A stretch of DNA of 64,000 nucleotides from Flavobacterium zepuense (lineage in GTDB: Bacteria > Bacteroidota > Bacteroidia > Flavobacteriales > Flavobacteriaceae): NCBI RefSeq assembly GCF_007097145.1, contig NZ_VJVZ01000013.1, positions 62,001-126,000 on the forward strand. The letters are read 5' to 3'. Numbering within the stretch: the stretch's first letter is position 1; the number at the start of each line of letters is the position of its first letter. Below are positions 54,526 to 62,627 of the stretch, piece by piece. A model generated the notes under the pieces. That model made no database searches. It saw only the letters and a list, made by a program, of their open reading frames with translations, and was not told where the DNA came from. The position numbers and the translations under genes are program-made.

Positions 54526-54695
54526 AAAAAAGTAAAAAGGCTTAATATTTCACTTTTGGACTTCGAGATTCGCTTATTCAGGAAATTTAAAATTGAAATA
54601 TTTTAGATTGAAAAATTCGGTGCCTAAATTTGGAATTTTCTCCAGGTTGGATTTACTGCAAATACCGCTTCAGTACTACCGGCAAAAAGCCGTTG

Positions 54696-54703
54696 TAACT
54701 TTG
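54696..54703 (+). promoter_or_regulatory. Promoter -7 box (TAACTTTG) of the HAD gene
   Basis: Exact TAnnTTTG match 47 nt before the start codon; no clear TTG at -33. Confidence 0.55.
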
Positions 54704-54750
54704 CGGTCTCAAAATATTAAAATATATTTACTAATCTAAAACCATTCAAC

Positions 54751-55410
54751 ATGCCACAATACACCGCCTTTATTTTTGATATGAACGGAACCATGATTAA
54801 CGACATGCATTACCACGAGCTGGCATGGTTTAACATCCTGGTTAAAGAACTCAACGCCGGGCTTACCAAAGAGGAGGTAAAACTGCACATGTATGGCAAG
54901 AACGAGGAGTTGTTTGAGCGTGTTTTTGGCCCCGGAAAATACACTAAAGAAGAAATTGCCGCCTTTACCCACCGCAAGGAGGGCCGCTACCGCGAAGACT
55001 TTTTACCCGAACTGAAACTCATTGATGGTTTAGATACCTTCCTGGCAAAAGCTAAAGCCACAAACGTTAAACTGGCCATTGGCACCGCCGCCATTAAAGA
55101 TAATGTTGATTTTGTGCTGGATAACCTTAGCCTGCGCAACTACTTTCCCGTAATTGTAGGCCCAGAAGATGTGGTTACCAGTAAACCCGACCCCGAAGTG
55201 TTTATTAAAGCTGCACAGCAACTGGGCGTAGACCCCGCCAATTGCGTTGTGTTTGAAGATTCGCCAAAAGGCATCGAGGCAGCCCGCCGCGCCGGTATGA
55301 AAGCCGTAGGCATTGCCTCCTACCACACCGCCGAAGAACTGGCAAACGATAACGTGCTTTGCGTTGTGGATGATTATAATGATGCTGTGCTTAACGGACT
55401 GGTCTTTTAG
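54751..55410 (+). CDS. HAD-superfamily, PgmB-like phosphatase/mutase with DMNGT motif
   Basis: A 219-aa cytoplasmic HAD subfamily IA protein of beta-phosphoglucomutase size. Motif I reads FDMNGTM: Asp10 is the nucleophile, but residue 12, normally Asp (general acid/base), is Asn. Motifs II-IV are otherwise complete: GTAAIKDN (near 109), KPDPEVF and VFEDSPKGIEAA. The Asn could weaken or redirect catalysis. It is a single-gene unit with its own promoter, distant from the starch locus. Substrate unknown. Confidence 0.82.
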   Translation: MPQYTAFIFDMNGTMINDMHYHELAWFNILVKELNAGLTKEEVKLHMYGKNEELFERVFGPGKYTKEEIAAFTHRKEGRYREDFLPELKLIDGLDTFLAKAKATNVKLAIGTAAIKDNVDFVLDNLSLRNYFPVIVGPEDVVTSKPDPEVFIKAAQQLGVDPANCVVFEDSPKGIEAARRAGMKAVGIASYHTAEELANDNVLCVVDDYNDAVLNGLVF

Positions 55411-55503
55411 ATTTAAGAATTGAGATTTAAGATTTCGGCGCGCTACGTTATAGAGAAGTAGTAGATGTAATACCTATTTCGGCTTATAATGCGGCCAGCA
55501 AGT
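55411..55503. other. Spacer before the dispersed repeats
   Basis: No gene or recognised element; leads into the repeat copies at 55504 and 55731. The whole gene-free stretch 55411-55878 consists of this spacer, two repeat copies and short joins. Confidence 0.4.
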
Positions 55504-55655
55504 TTCAGGCACCGTCATTGCGAGCAGAGTGTAACGGAGCGCGGCAATCTCACCCGTGTACTGACTAAATTATCAGATCGCTTCGTGCCTCGCGAAGACT
55601 GTTCGTAAAGAATGTTATGTTATTCCATTTCGACCGCAGTGTAGAAATCTTGTAA
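55504..55655 (+). repeat. Dispersed hairpin repeat, copy 1
   Basis: Contains TTCAGGCACCGTCATTGCGAG, the inner inverted pair GGCAATCTCA ... AGATCGCTTCG, then GCCTCGCGAAGAC and TTCCATTTCGACCGCAG. The same blocks in the same order recur at 56328 and 56985, and partly at 55731, 61369 and (inverted) 62285-62627. No open frame or transposase. Confidence 0.75.
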
Positions 55656-55730
55656 GATTATCGGCACGGATTGCAAATCCGCGCTATCGGGTAATGTTGA
55701 AGATATAGTACAGCATATAGCATCCCCTCT

Positions 55731-55815
55731 TTTCAGGCACCGTCATTGCGAGCGGAGTGCAACGGAGCGTGGCAATCTCATCCTGTTTTAATAATAAAAA
55801 GATCGCTTCGTCATG
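55731..55815 (+). repeat. Dispersed hairpin repeat, copy 2 (short)
   Basis: TTTCAGGCACCGTCATTGCGAG to GATCGCTTCGTCATGCC. It shares the left half with copy 1 but has a different loop and lacks the right-hand GCGAAGAC block. Confidence 0.7.
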
Positions 55816-55878
55816 CCCCCTTATAATGACTGCCTCGTTTGCTGGCGTGAACATAAATACATAAATTTAAAACTAACA

Positions 55879-56277
55879 ATGAGAGGTTTAGTATTAATAA
55901 TACTGGTATGTATATGTAACTCTATTACATCATGCGGCTTTGTTAAAGACAAGAAAATTGTTGGGAAATATCATATTGTAGCTGTAGATATACCAGAAGA
56001 TGAATGTTTGGCTTATGAAGTTGAAAGTGGAGACTATGTTTGTTTGGTTCCGCCTAAAGCTGTCGCATATTGCAAAAATGATAGGTATATATTCTTAAAA
56101 CAAATTCCGATTGAAAATAATGACTTGGATTTTGATTATTACATAGTGCCTACTTTGAATGATAGTTTGGCTATCTACCCTGAAGAACGTATCATTGGGC
56201 CTTTAAATGAAAAGGAATTTGATGAAGAAATTTTGAAGATGAACTTAAAAGAATTAGAATTTATTAAGTTAGATTAA
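55879..56277 (+). CDS. Small AT-rich lipoprotein of unknown function
   Basis: A 132-aa lipoprotein: MRGLVLIILVCICNSITSC, Cys19. The longer frame upstream runs through repeat sequence and lacks a signal, so the ATG at 55879 is chosen. The mature part is acidic with KDKKIVGKYHIVAVDIPEDE and a repeated DFDYYIVPTLNDSLAIYPEE segment; it is faintly like DUF3997 proteins, a weak guess. Codon use is clearly more A/T-rich than in neighbouring operons and the gene is flanked on both sides by dispersed repeats, which suggests a mobile or recently gained gene. Confidence 0.65.
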   Translation: MRGLVLIILVCICNSITSCGFVKDKKIVGKYHIVAVDIPEDECLAYEVESGDYVCLVPPKAVAYCKNDRYIFLKQIPIENNDLDFDYYIVPTLNDSLAIYPEERIIGPLNEKEFDEEILKMNLKELEFIKLD

Positions 56278-56327
56278 CCGGGAATAATACCCTTTACCTG
56301 CGTTACTGTTACTCATAACATACCATT

Positions 56328-56515
56328 TTTTCAGGTGCTCTCATTGCCGAGGAGGAACGACTGTGGCACCCGAGGGCTTTGCCCGAACTGACGAAGTAAT
56401 CTCACCGCCGTGTACTGATTAAATTATGAGATCGCTTCGTGCCTCGCGAAGACTTACGTTAAGAATGTTATGTTGTTCCATTTCGACCGCAGCGCAGCGA
56501 AGCGTGGAAATCCCT
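56328..56515 (+). repeat. Dispersed hairpin repeat, copy 3 (with insertion)
   Basis: Same block order as copy 1, with an extra segment (about 30 bp, GGCACCCGAGGGCTTTGCCC) in the left part. The stretch 56278-56579 without a gene is otherwise unremarkable. Confidence 0.7.
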
Positions 56516-56579
56516 GATGGTTATTACCTCGATTAGGATTGTGATTTTTCGTTAAGCAATAATGACTAAATTGATATAA

Positions 56580-56969
56580 ATGTATAATTATGACACTCCG
56601 GAAAATGCTATACTTTCTTTAGAAAAAGCATATTCTGATAAAGATTTGGAAAATGTTTTAAACTCTAAGGATTTTAAAACTGAAGCAAAATTGATTTTGG
56701 AGCAGTCTAATTTTAAAGACGACATAAGTGCTGAACTTATCGATGAAACAGCCAGGCTCGGGAAACTACTATTAATTAAAGCCCTACAGGAAAATGGGTT
56801 TCCTGACTTTAGTAATTTAAAGTGTGAATTTTATAATTTACAGCGATTTAGAGATAATATTTATGTTATTGAAGAAAAGATAACGTATCCGGATGATTCA
56901 GTACACACAACAAGAATTTTCCTAACGGTTACAGATGATGTTTGGAAAGTTGCAGTTGTGGAAGAATAA
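56580..56969 (+). CDS. Small acidic protein of unknown function
   Basis: A 129-aa cytoplasmic-looking protein with no signal peptide. It has a helical acidic N-terminal part (YDTPENAILSLEKAYSDKDLENVL) and a beta C-terminal part (YVIEEKITYPDDSVHTTRIFLTVTDDVWKV), a layout like small NTF2-like proteins. Not assigned. A/T-rich codon use and flanking repeats match the neighbouring lipoprotein gene. Confidence 0.6.
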   Translation: MYNYDTPENAILSLEKAYSDKDLENVLNSKDFKTEAKLILEQSNFKDDISAELIDETARLGKLLLIKALQENGFPDFSNLKCEFYNLQRFRDNIYVIEEKITYPDDSVHTTRIFLTVTDDVWKVAVVEE

Positions 56970-56984
56970 TACAGCGGGTGGTAC

Positions 56985-57150
56985 AGCGCTCATAACATCC
57001 CATTTTTCAGGTGCTGTCATCGCGAGGGAGGCACCACCGCGGCGATCCCACTCGTATGATACATAAATAATGAGATCGCTTCGTACCTCGCGAAGACGGT
57101 ACGTGAAGAATGTCACTGTTATTTTATCACGCTACGCTTTATTCGTCATG
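56985..57150 (+). repeat. Dispersed hairpin repeat, copy 4
   Basis: TTTTTCAGGTGCTGTCATCGCGAG, the pair GGCGATCCCACTCG / ATGAGATCGCTTCG, and CCTCGCGAAGAC, as in copies 1 and 3. It lies between the 129-aa gene and the convergent large barrel gene. Confidence 0.7.
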
Positions 57151-57200
57151 GAATAACATCTTCTTCAGCAAATCTATTATCTCAATACTCACATCTGCTC

Positions 57201-60200
57201 CTAAAAATACGCTCTCAGCTGCACGCTACCCGTGTGTATCGCCTTACTGGTTTCGCTTTTACGGCCTTGGTAGTTTATGTTGATGTCTAAAAACTGGGTT
57301 AGGTTTTTTTGCAGCAGCAGCCTCCAGGTAAGGTTTTGGCCACTTTGTAACCCCTGAAGCATCTGGTAGGCAGCAGCGGTGGTTTCGGTACCTTTAAAGT
57401 CGTTTTTATAAAGGGAGAACTCGCCGCTGGCGGTAAACTTTTTCTCGGACGCATAGCTGAACGACGTACCCAAGCGCTGCTGTAACAAGGTTTCCAGTTC
57501 GCCTATTTTGTTCTTTTTGTCCTGGTACTCGTAAAACACATCCCAACTGGCATTGCGCGAAAAAATGTACGACACCTTAGGGCCCAGCAGGTAACTGTTT
57601 ATGGTGTAGTTTTTACTGCCATAGGTATCGCTAACGCTTGATGTTTCGGTGGTTTGCCCGGCAAAGCTCAGCAGCCACGTTTTTTGTATTAAGTGCGCAT
57701 ACTGCCCCTGGTGCGACAGCGTTTTGGCATCCTGGCTCCCTACCGATAGCAGGCTCTTTACCCGGTTGTTAAGGTAAGTGTAGGTAACCGAATGGTTTTG
57801 CTTGCCCCGGTTGTAAAACAGGCTATTCCTAAAAGAGGAGTTAAGCCCCAGCAGCTCGTTCTCGCTGGTAGAAAACGGATTGAGGTCAAAATTACCGGCG
57901 TTGCGCTCTATCTTACGGTCTATTAAATATGAACTCTGGTTGTAAAAATACGACAGCAGTTTTTTAAAGCCCGTACCGTTTTGCCACTGACCCGGATTTA
58001 AGGTAACCGACTGCGAGAATTTATTTTGGTGCGTGCCTATGTACACCTGGTTGGGCAAATACACCCGCACGTATATAGCCTGATCCGGGAAGGGGGCCAC
58101 CTCAAACTCCTGCAGCTCCTGTATGCCGTTGTTGTTATAATCGTTCCAGCGGTACACACCCTGGCCGGGTTCTACCTCAAGGTAGGTAAACTCCTGCTGC
58201 GCTATGGTGCCCGATGCCGTTTCGTAAGCCGTGGTAACCTGCACAAGCTGGTCCCAATAGCGGTCGTTATACAAAAGGCGCGAATTAAGGCTGGGTTCAT
58301 CCTTAAATGCCGGATCGGTAAACTTAAGCCGGCGGTAGTTTACAAAGAGGGTAAGGTCGCTTTTATCGGTTTTAAGCAGTCGCGATTTAAGGTAGTAGGA
58401 GCGGGAGGTGTTTACCTTTTTAAGCAGGCCGTCCACAAGGCTGTCGTTAGCGCGTTGCAGGTAGCCAAGTTCCACAAAAACCTTAGTGCTGTCGCCACGG
58501 CCTATAAACGCGCCATATTCGGTATAGCGCTGGCTTAGCGCCGAAAATAAGTTGGTTTCCTTAAGCTTTTCCTCGTTATCCTCCAGCCTGAGGCTGCCGC
58601 CCACCCAGTTCTTGCCAAAGTGGTATTTTGCCAAAGCCTCGTTACGTATAAACTTCGACTCCGAATATGAGCCATCGCTCTTAAGCCAGCTTCCGCGGTT
58701 TTGTACTACAAGCTTGTCAAACTTAAACTGGGCATCTACCACATGGCGTGTACCGTTAAAGGCACTACTAAAGTCGAGTTGCTCCACCTGGTAATTCAGT
58801 TGCCCTTTCTTGGGCAGGCGCAGGGTAGTACCGGCCACCAGGTAGCTTTGGTTATTATTGGTAGTAATAATGTTGGTAAGGTTCCAGTCGCGGTTAAACT
58901 CAATATTAAAAAGGCGCTCTATAGTGCGGAAATCCTTTTGCACAAACTGGTAGTTGGCAAAGGCATCCAGTTCCCACACCTCATTGGTATACAGGCGCTG
59001 CCGCGCGTTAAGCTTACCGGCAAGGCCGTTGTTGTTGCCATCATCTATAGGCGAATACAGGTTGAGGTCGTTATTGCTGATGCCCGCCTCAAAATCTATC
59101 AGGGTCTTTTCGCTGGGGTTAAATTTACCCAGCACCGTAGCGATCTGGATTTTGCTGGGTGGCGTAAGGCTGATAACCGGCTCATAGTTACCCTGCGGGA
59201 TGCCGCTTATGGGGGTAATGTATTCGTAAATTCGGCTTATGGCCGCCCCGTTAGAGAGTATGTAGTTGCCCTGGTTATTGCCCACAAGGCTAAAGCGCAC
59301 GTTGTATAATGTTTCTAAAGAATCGTTACTGTATTCAAAAACCTCAATGCCCCCTGCAAATGTTTTGCGGTACAGTACCTTATTTTCACTGTAAGTATCT
59401 ACATACGCACTTGGCGCCGTCATTTGGGTAACATCGTCGCCTGCCTGTTGCAGGGTAGCCACCTGCTCTTCGCTCAGGTTTTGCTGCAACGGCTGATTTT
59501 TCATATCACTTTCAGAATATACATACCCGCCTATGCTCCAGCTGTCGCGCTCATGGGTGACACCGCCGTAGGTAACAAAACGCGTAAAATTCTGTTGGGT
59601 GTACTGGTACTCCACGTTAATACGCATCTCGGATGTTATAGGGAAAAGCGACGTAAAGATTATCTCGCCTGCATTGTAATCAATAATATAATCGTTGCTC
59701 TCGCCACGCTCTAACAATATCCCGTTTACATATACGCGCTCCGACCCCGATATTACCAAGACATACAGTTCGCCATTGTTACCGGTAAGCTTGTATGGCC
59801 CCTGGTTGCCTTCCTGCCCGGTAAAGGTACTTCGGGCATACTGGCCGCGCACCAGCGCCGCTGCTGCAAATATCGAGGTCTTGTTGCCTTCCTTACCAAA
59901 ATTAAAAGAAGTGCTAAGCCCCTGTACTTTTTTGTTGAAGTTTAAAAAACGCGATTGGCGGTTCTCTAAAAAGAGGTCGCCCGCCCGTATGTTCCACCTG
60001 TCGCTAAACATCTCAATAAATATCTGGTCAAACTCATCCAGCTTTTGCGAGTAGCCACCTTCCTGTAAAGGGATGTTGCTGTCCTGTATAGAGGCACGCA
60101 GGCTAACTTTATCAGACAGTTTACCGGTTATCTGTAAATCAAGGTTAGAGTTAACCACGGCGTTCTGGTTATTGCCCACCGTGATACCGCGCGTTATACT

Positions 60201-60620
60201 GCCCGATGTGGTTAAACCGTCAAAAGGTTTGTAGCTATTAAGGGCATCTCGGGTAACGGTATAACGGTTTCCGGTGGTTGCATCATTACTAACCACACGA
60301 TTGGCATCATATATGCTATATTTTTTGGTAAGGTACTGTGGGTAGGGCAGGTAGCTAACAGTAAGGCTGTCCTGGGAGGTAAAGCCATTTTTAAAGACAA
60401 GGGTGCCGCTGGTAAAATCTACTTTATAATTAGTTGTATCAACTTCTTTGCCCGCAATGTCTTGTAGTTTAAAGTACGATGGGTTAAGGCTTATGCTGTC
60501 AATACGTATAGTGTCCTGCACGGCAACGGCTTTTTTATTTTTGTAGGGCGTAGGGGTTTCCTGTGCGTAAACCACGGAAACACAACATAAAAGCACCCAT
60601 AAAATACCGTATTTAAGCAT
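57201..60620 (-). CDS. Large outer-membrane beta-barrel/surface protein, SprA-reminiscent
   Basis: A 1139-aa protein. Signal peptide 1-20 (SVVYAQ). A short beta N-domain (about 40-100) is followed by SGSITRGITVGNNQNAVVNS (139-158) and LDLQITGKLSDKVSLRASIQDSN, then EFDQIFIEMF. This order strongly recalls the start of SprA, the T9SS translocon of Bacteroidota, though SprA is about twice as long. A long series of amphipathic strands runs to the end (SVQLRAYF), typical of a large barrel. The ATG at 60620 is fixed by a perfect -7 box 24 nt upstream. Role unknown; T9SS-related or transporter barrel. Confidence 0.75.
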   Translation of the reverse strand: MLKYGILWVLLCCVSVVYAQETPTPYKNKKAVAVQDTIRIDSISLNPSYFKLQDIAGKEVDTTNYKVDFTSGTLVFKNGFTSQDSLTVSYLPYPQYLTKKYSIYDANRVVSNDATTGNRYTVTRDALNSYKPFDGLTTSGSITRGITVGNNQNAVVNSNLDLQITGKLSDKVSLRASIQDSNIPLQEGGYSQKLDEFDQIFIEMFSDRWNIRAGDLFLENRQSRFLNFNKKVQGLSTSFNFGKEGNKTSIFAAAALVRGQYARSTFTGQEGNQGPYKLTGNNGELYVLVISGSERVYVNGILLERGESNDYIIDYNAGEIIFTSLFPITSEMRINVEYQYTQQNFTRFVTYGGVTHERDSWSIGGYVYSESDMKNQPLQQNLSEEQVATLQQAGDDVTQMTAPSAYVDTYSENKVLYRKTFAGGIEVFEYSNDSLETLYNVRFSLVGNNQGNYILSNGAAISRIYEYITPISGIPQGNYEPVISLTPPSKIQIATVLGKFNPSEKTLIDFEAGISNNDLNLYSPIDDGNNNGLAGKLNARQRLYTNEVWELDAFANYQFVQKDFRTIERLFNIEFNRDWNLTNIITTNNNQSYLVAGTTLRLPKKGQLNYQVEQLDFSSAFNGTRHVVDAQFKFDKLVVQNRGSWLKSDGSYSESKFIRNEALAKYHFGKNWVGGSLRLEDNEEKLKETNLFSALSQRYTEYGAFIGRGDSTKVFVELGYLQRANDSLVDGLLKKVNTSRSYYLKSRLLKTDKSDLTLFVNYRRLKFTDPAFKDEPSLNSRLLYNDRYWDQLVQVTTAYETASGTIAQQEFTYLEVEPGQGVYRWNDYNNNGIQELQEFEVAPFPDQAIYVRVYLPNQVYIGTHQNKFSQSVTLNPGQWQNGTGFKKLLSYFYNQSSYLIDRKIERNAGNFDLNPFSTSENELLGLNSSFRNSLFYNRGKQNHSVTYTYLNNRVKSLLSVGSQDAKTLSHQGQYAHLIQKTWLLSFAGQTTETSSVSDTYGSKNYTINSYLLGPKVSYIFSRNASWDVFYEYQDKKNKIGELETLLQQRLGTSFSYASEKKFTASGEFSLYKNDFKGTETTAAAYQMLQGLQSGQNLTWRLLLQKNLTQFLDININYQGRKSETSKAIHTGSVQLRAYF

Positions 60621-60644
60621 CGTTACTTTATAACTCAAAAATGG

Positions 60645-60652
60645 CAAAAGTA
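60645..60652 (-). promoter_or_regulatory. Promoter -7 box (TACTTTTG) of the large barrel gene
   Basis: Exact TAnnTTTG on the minus strand. Transcription would start just a few nt after the box, leaving a leader of about 17 nt and ruling out the upstream TTG as a start codon. Confidence 0.6.
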
Positions 60653-60782
60653 GTGTATTTAAGCCTAAAAATTAAGAAGTTAATGCAATGACATTTAATA
60701 TATAATTGCTAAATTTATTATATAATTATACGCGTTTTGTTGTAAAGTGATAAAGTCAAGTATTTAATATTCAGATTTTTCA

Positions 60783-60790
60783 TACGTTTG
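60783..60790 (+). promoter_or_regulatory. Promoter -7 box (TACGTTTG) of the 173-aa protein gene
   Basis: Exact TAnnTTTG match 36 nt before the ATG at 60827; no TTG at -33. Confidence 0.55.
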
Positions 60791-60826
60791 TATATACACA
60801 CGTACATATACTAAATACATCATATT

Positions 60827-61348
60827 ATGGAAAATAGAGAGTATGGCCTGTTGGGCTTTCATTTTATGATCCCATTACAAGAAAAAAGGGCTGTAAAAAG
60901 CCTGTTTTCAGATTTTACGATTGATTACATTACTAAAAATTACACCGAGGAAATAAGTGTGGAGACTTATGATGCATTGGTAGATGAAGGTAATTTTGAA
61001 GAAACCATTACAGCTTACATTGGTACCGATGACGATTGTAGTTTTTCTATAACCTATCATAACGGTTACCTTGAAGTATGGTTTGGTTTTTACCCGGGTA
61101 TTGATATTACGGGTTATCAATCCTTATTGCGCAAGCTAAACGAACTGGCCGATTATTCCGTTGCCGGTTTTGAGGTTCAGATAGGCTCTGCAGTTAACGA
61201 AGAGGGAGATGAAGAAGAGCTGTCGCCAAACTTTCACCCGTACTGCCTGCTGCGCAATGGCGAGCTTAAATGGTGCGGCAAAGGTGTGAGCGATGAAATG
61301 GAGTCGCTTATAGAAGAAAACCTTAAAACTGTGGGGCTGATTGAGTAG
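60827..61348 (+). CDS. Acidic soluble protein of unknown function
   Basis: A 173-aa protein without signal peptide or membrane segment. It alternates beta strands and helices (SITYHNGYLEVWFGFYPGIDITGYQSLLRKLNEL ... VAGFEVQIGSAVNEEGDEEEL). Several acidic clusters and three Cys. Family not recognised; the composition suggests a cytoplasmic immunity- or chaperone-like small protein, but nothing in the context supports that. Confidence 0.65.
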   Translation: MENREYGLLGFHFMIPLQEKRAVKSLFSDFTIDYITKNYTEEISVETYDALVDEGNFEETITAYIGTDDDCSFSITYHNGYLEVWFGFYPGIDITGYQSLLRKLNELADYSVAGFEVQIGSAVNEEGDEEELSPNFHPYCLLRNGELKWCGKGVSDEMESLIEENLKTVGLIE

Positions 61349-61368
61349 CTACTACAGTTTTTCTGTAC

Positions 61369-61410
61369 TGTCATCGCGAGCGTAGTGCAACGGAGCGCGG
61401 CGATCTCACA
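61369..61410 (+). repeat. Dispersed hairpin repeat, left-half fragment
   Basis: TGTCATCGCGAGCGTAGTGCAACGGAGCGCGGCGATCTCA, the left block of the family only. Confidence 0.6.
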
Positions 61411-61564
61411 TAAATGGGATTTACAATGTGCTTAAAAATTAAGATTAGTGGATGATTATTTTAGGATAATCTTCTGCGACTAAACTTTAACATCCTACCC
61501 ATTTCTACCAATCCGCTTTTTGCTTAATTTTAAGGCTGTTGAATTCAAAAAAAACCTTTTGAAT

Positions 61565-62284
61565 ATGATAGTGGAAAAACCAGATTTAGTAAGGCAACTT
61601 CTTAACAGGCGCAATAAAAGTATAAGCGAGGGCGCGCTTATGCAGCAAATACAACAAATTTTAGCCGAAGGTGAAACCCACCGCGCCGCTATTAAAGCGC
61701 AATTGGGCAGGGAAGGGGCTGTCGCCGAAAACCGTTTTGTTTTCGATTTTCTGGAAACCGACCGTATTTTCAATGTCGATCAAATACGAGCTATCTGCAT
61801 TGATTACCGCCTGCGGTTTTTAGACAGCCATTATTTTAAAAACCCAATACCTGAAGAGGCTATCTCTAAAATTAATGCGCTGCAAAAAGAACACGGTACT
61901 ACACTGGGCGGATTTAAAATTATGGCACCCTCTAAAACTTTCAAGCTTAAAAATTACGACGACCCATTGCTGTTTGCTCCCATAGGCAACGATTACTTTT
62001 ACCTGATACACAAATGGGGAACCGACCTGAGTGCCTACCGCAAGCTCCTGGTGCGCCCGGTGCGCGACTTTGGCAGCCTGTTATTCACTCTGGCTGTTGT
62101 AAGCCTGCTCCTGTCGCTATTCATCACAGAGGTATTATTTACCGGCGATAAAACCGACCAGTTCCTGCTCATTGCATTCCTGTTTACATTTAAATCGGTT
62201 TGTGGGGTAGCACTTTATTATTGCTTCTGGAAAGGCAAAAGCTTTAATACTGCTATTTGGGATAGCGAGTTTAGTAATAGATAA
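61565..62284 (+). CDS. Protein with helical N-terminus and two C-terminal membrane helices, unknown function
   Basis: A 239-aa protein. The ATG at 61565 (MIVEKPDLVRQLL) is preferred to a TTG 45 bases upstream. Residues 1-60 are helical and basic/acidic (NRRNKSISEGALMQQIQQIL), 60-165 are mixed, with FKIMAPSKTFKLKNYDDPLLFAPIGNDYFYLIHKWG, and two membrane helices lie at about 170-190 and 199-221. The tail is cytoplasmic. Family not recognised. Confidence 0.65.
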   Translation: MIVEKPDLVRQLLNRRNKSISEGALMQQIQQILAEGETHRAAIKAQLGREGAVAENRFVFDFLETDRIFNVDQIRAICIDYRLRFLDSHYFKNPIPEEAISKINALQKEHGTTLGGFKIMAPSKTFKLKNYDDPLLFAPIGNDYFYLIHKWGTDLSAYRKLLVRPVRDFGSLLFTLAVVSLLLSLFITEVLFTGDKTDQFLLIAFLFTFKSVCGVALYYCFWKGKSFNTAIWDSEFSNR

Positions 62285-62627
62285 GCTGTTTTGGGTTTCC
62301 ATTTCGACCGCAGGGAGAAATCTCAAAAACGTCCATTAAAAGCTAAATTTAAAGATTTCTCCACTCCTCTGCATTCCGGTCGAAATGGAATAGCGTACTG
62401 CTCTTCAGGTACGTCTTCGCGAGGCACGAAGCGATCCTACAGCAGATATTAAAATACTGTGTGTCATTCTGAGCGCAGTGCAACGAAGTCGAAGAATCTT
62501 CATAGGGTTTCTCACATCTCTGCTTCCCGAGTGAGATTGCCGCGCTACATTGCATTTCGCTCGCAATGACCGGCTCTTGGAAAAATCGTAACCGCTAATC
62601 TCCTGCAAACTGCGACTAAAAACTGTC
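62285..62627. repeat. Composite of dispersed hairpin repeats, inverted orientation
   Basis: A 92-bp inverted repeat (CCATTTCGACCG at 62299-62310, CGGTCGAAATGG at 62377-62388) is followed by GTCTTCGCGAGGCACGAAGCGATC, the reverse complement of the block in copies 1 and 3. Next come TCATTCTGAGCGCAGTGCAACGAAG and TGCATTTCGCTCGCAATGAC. So three repeat modules lie together, on the opposite strand to those at 55-57 kb. No gene is present. Confidence 0.75.

Noticed and set aside
55504..57150. CRISPR array
   Set aside because: Units have irregular spacing, long internal differences and no cas genes; they are hairpin repeats.
58026..59309. Two overlapping plus-strand frames of 170 and 202 codons inside the large barrel gene
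   Set aside because: Composition is a mirror of the barrel's strand repeats; no signal, motif or promoter.
62349..62608. Short minus-strand frames in the repeat cluster
   Set aside because: They consist wholly of the dispersed repeat sequence and are not conserved between copies.
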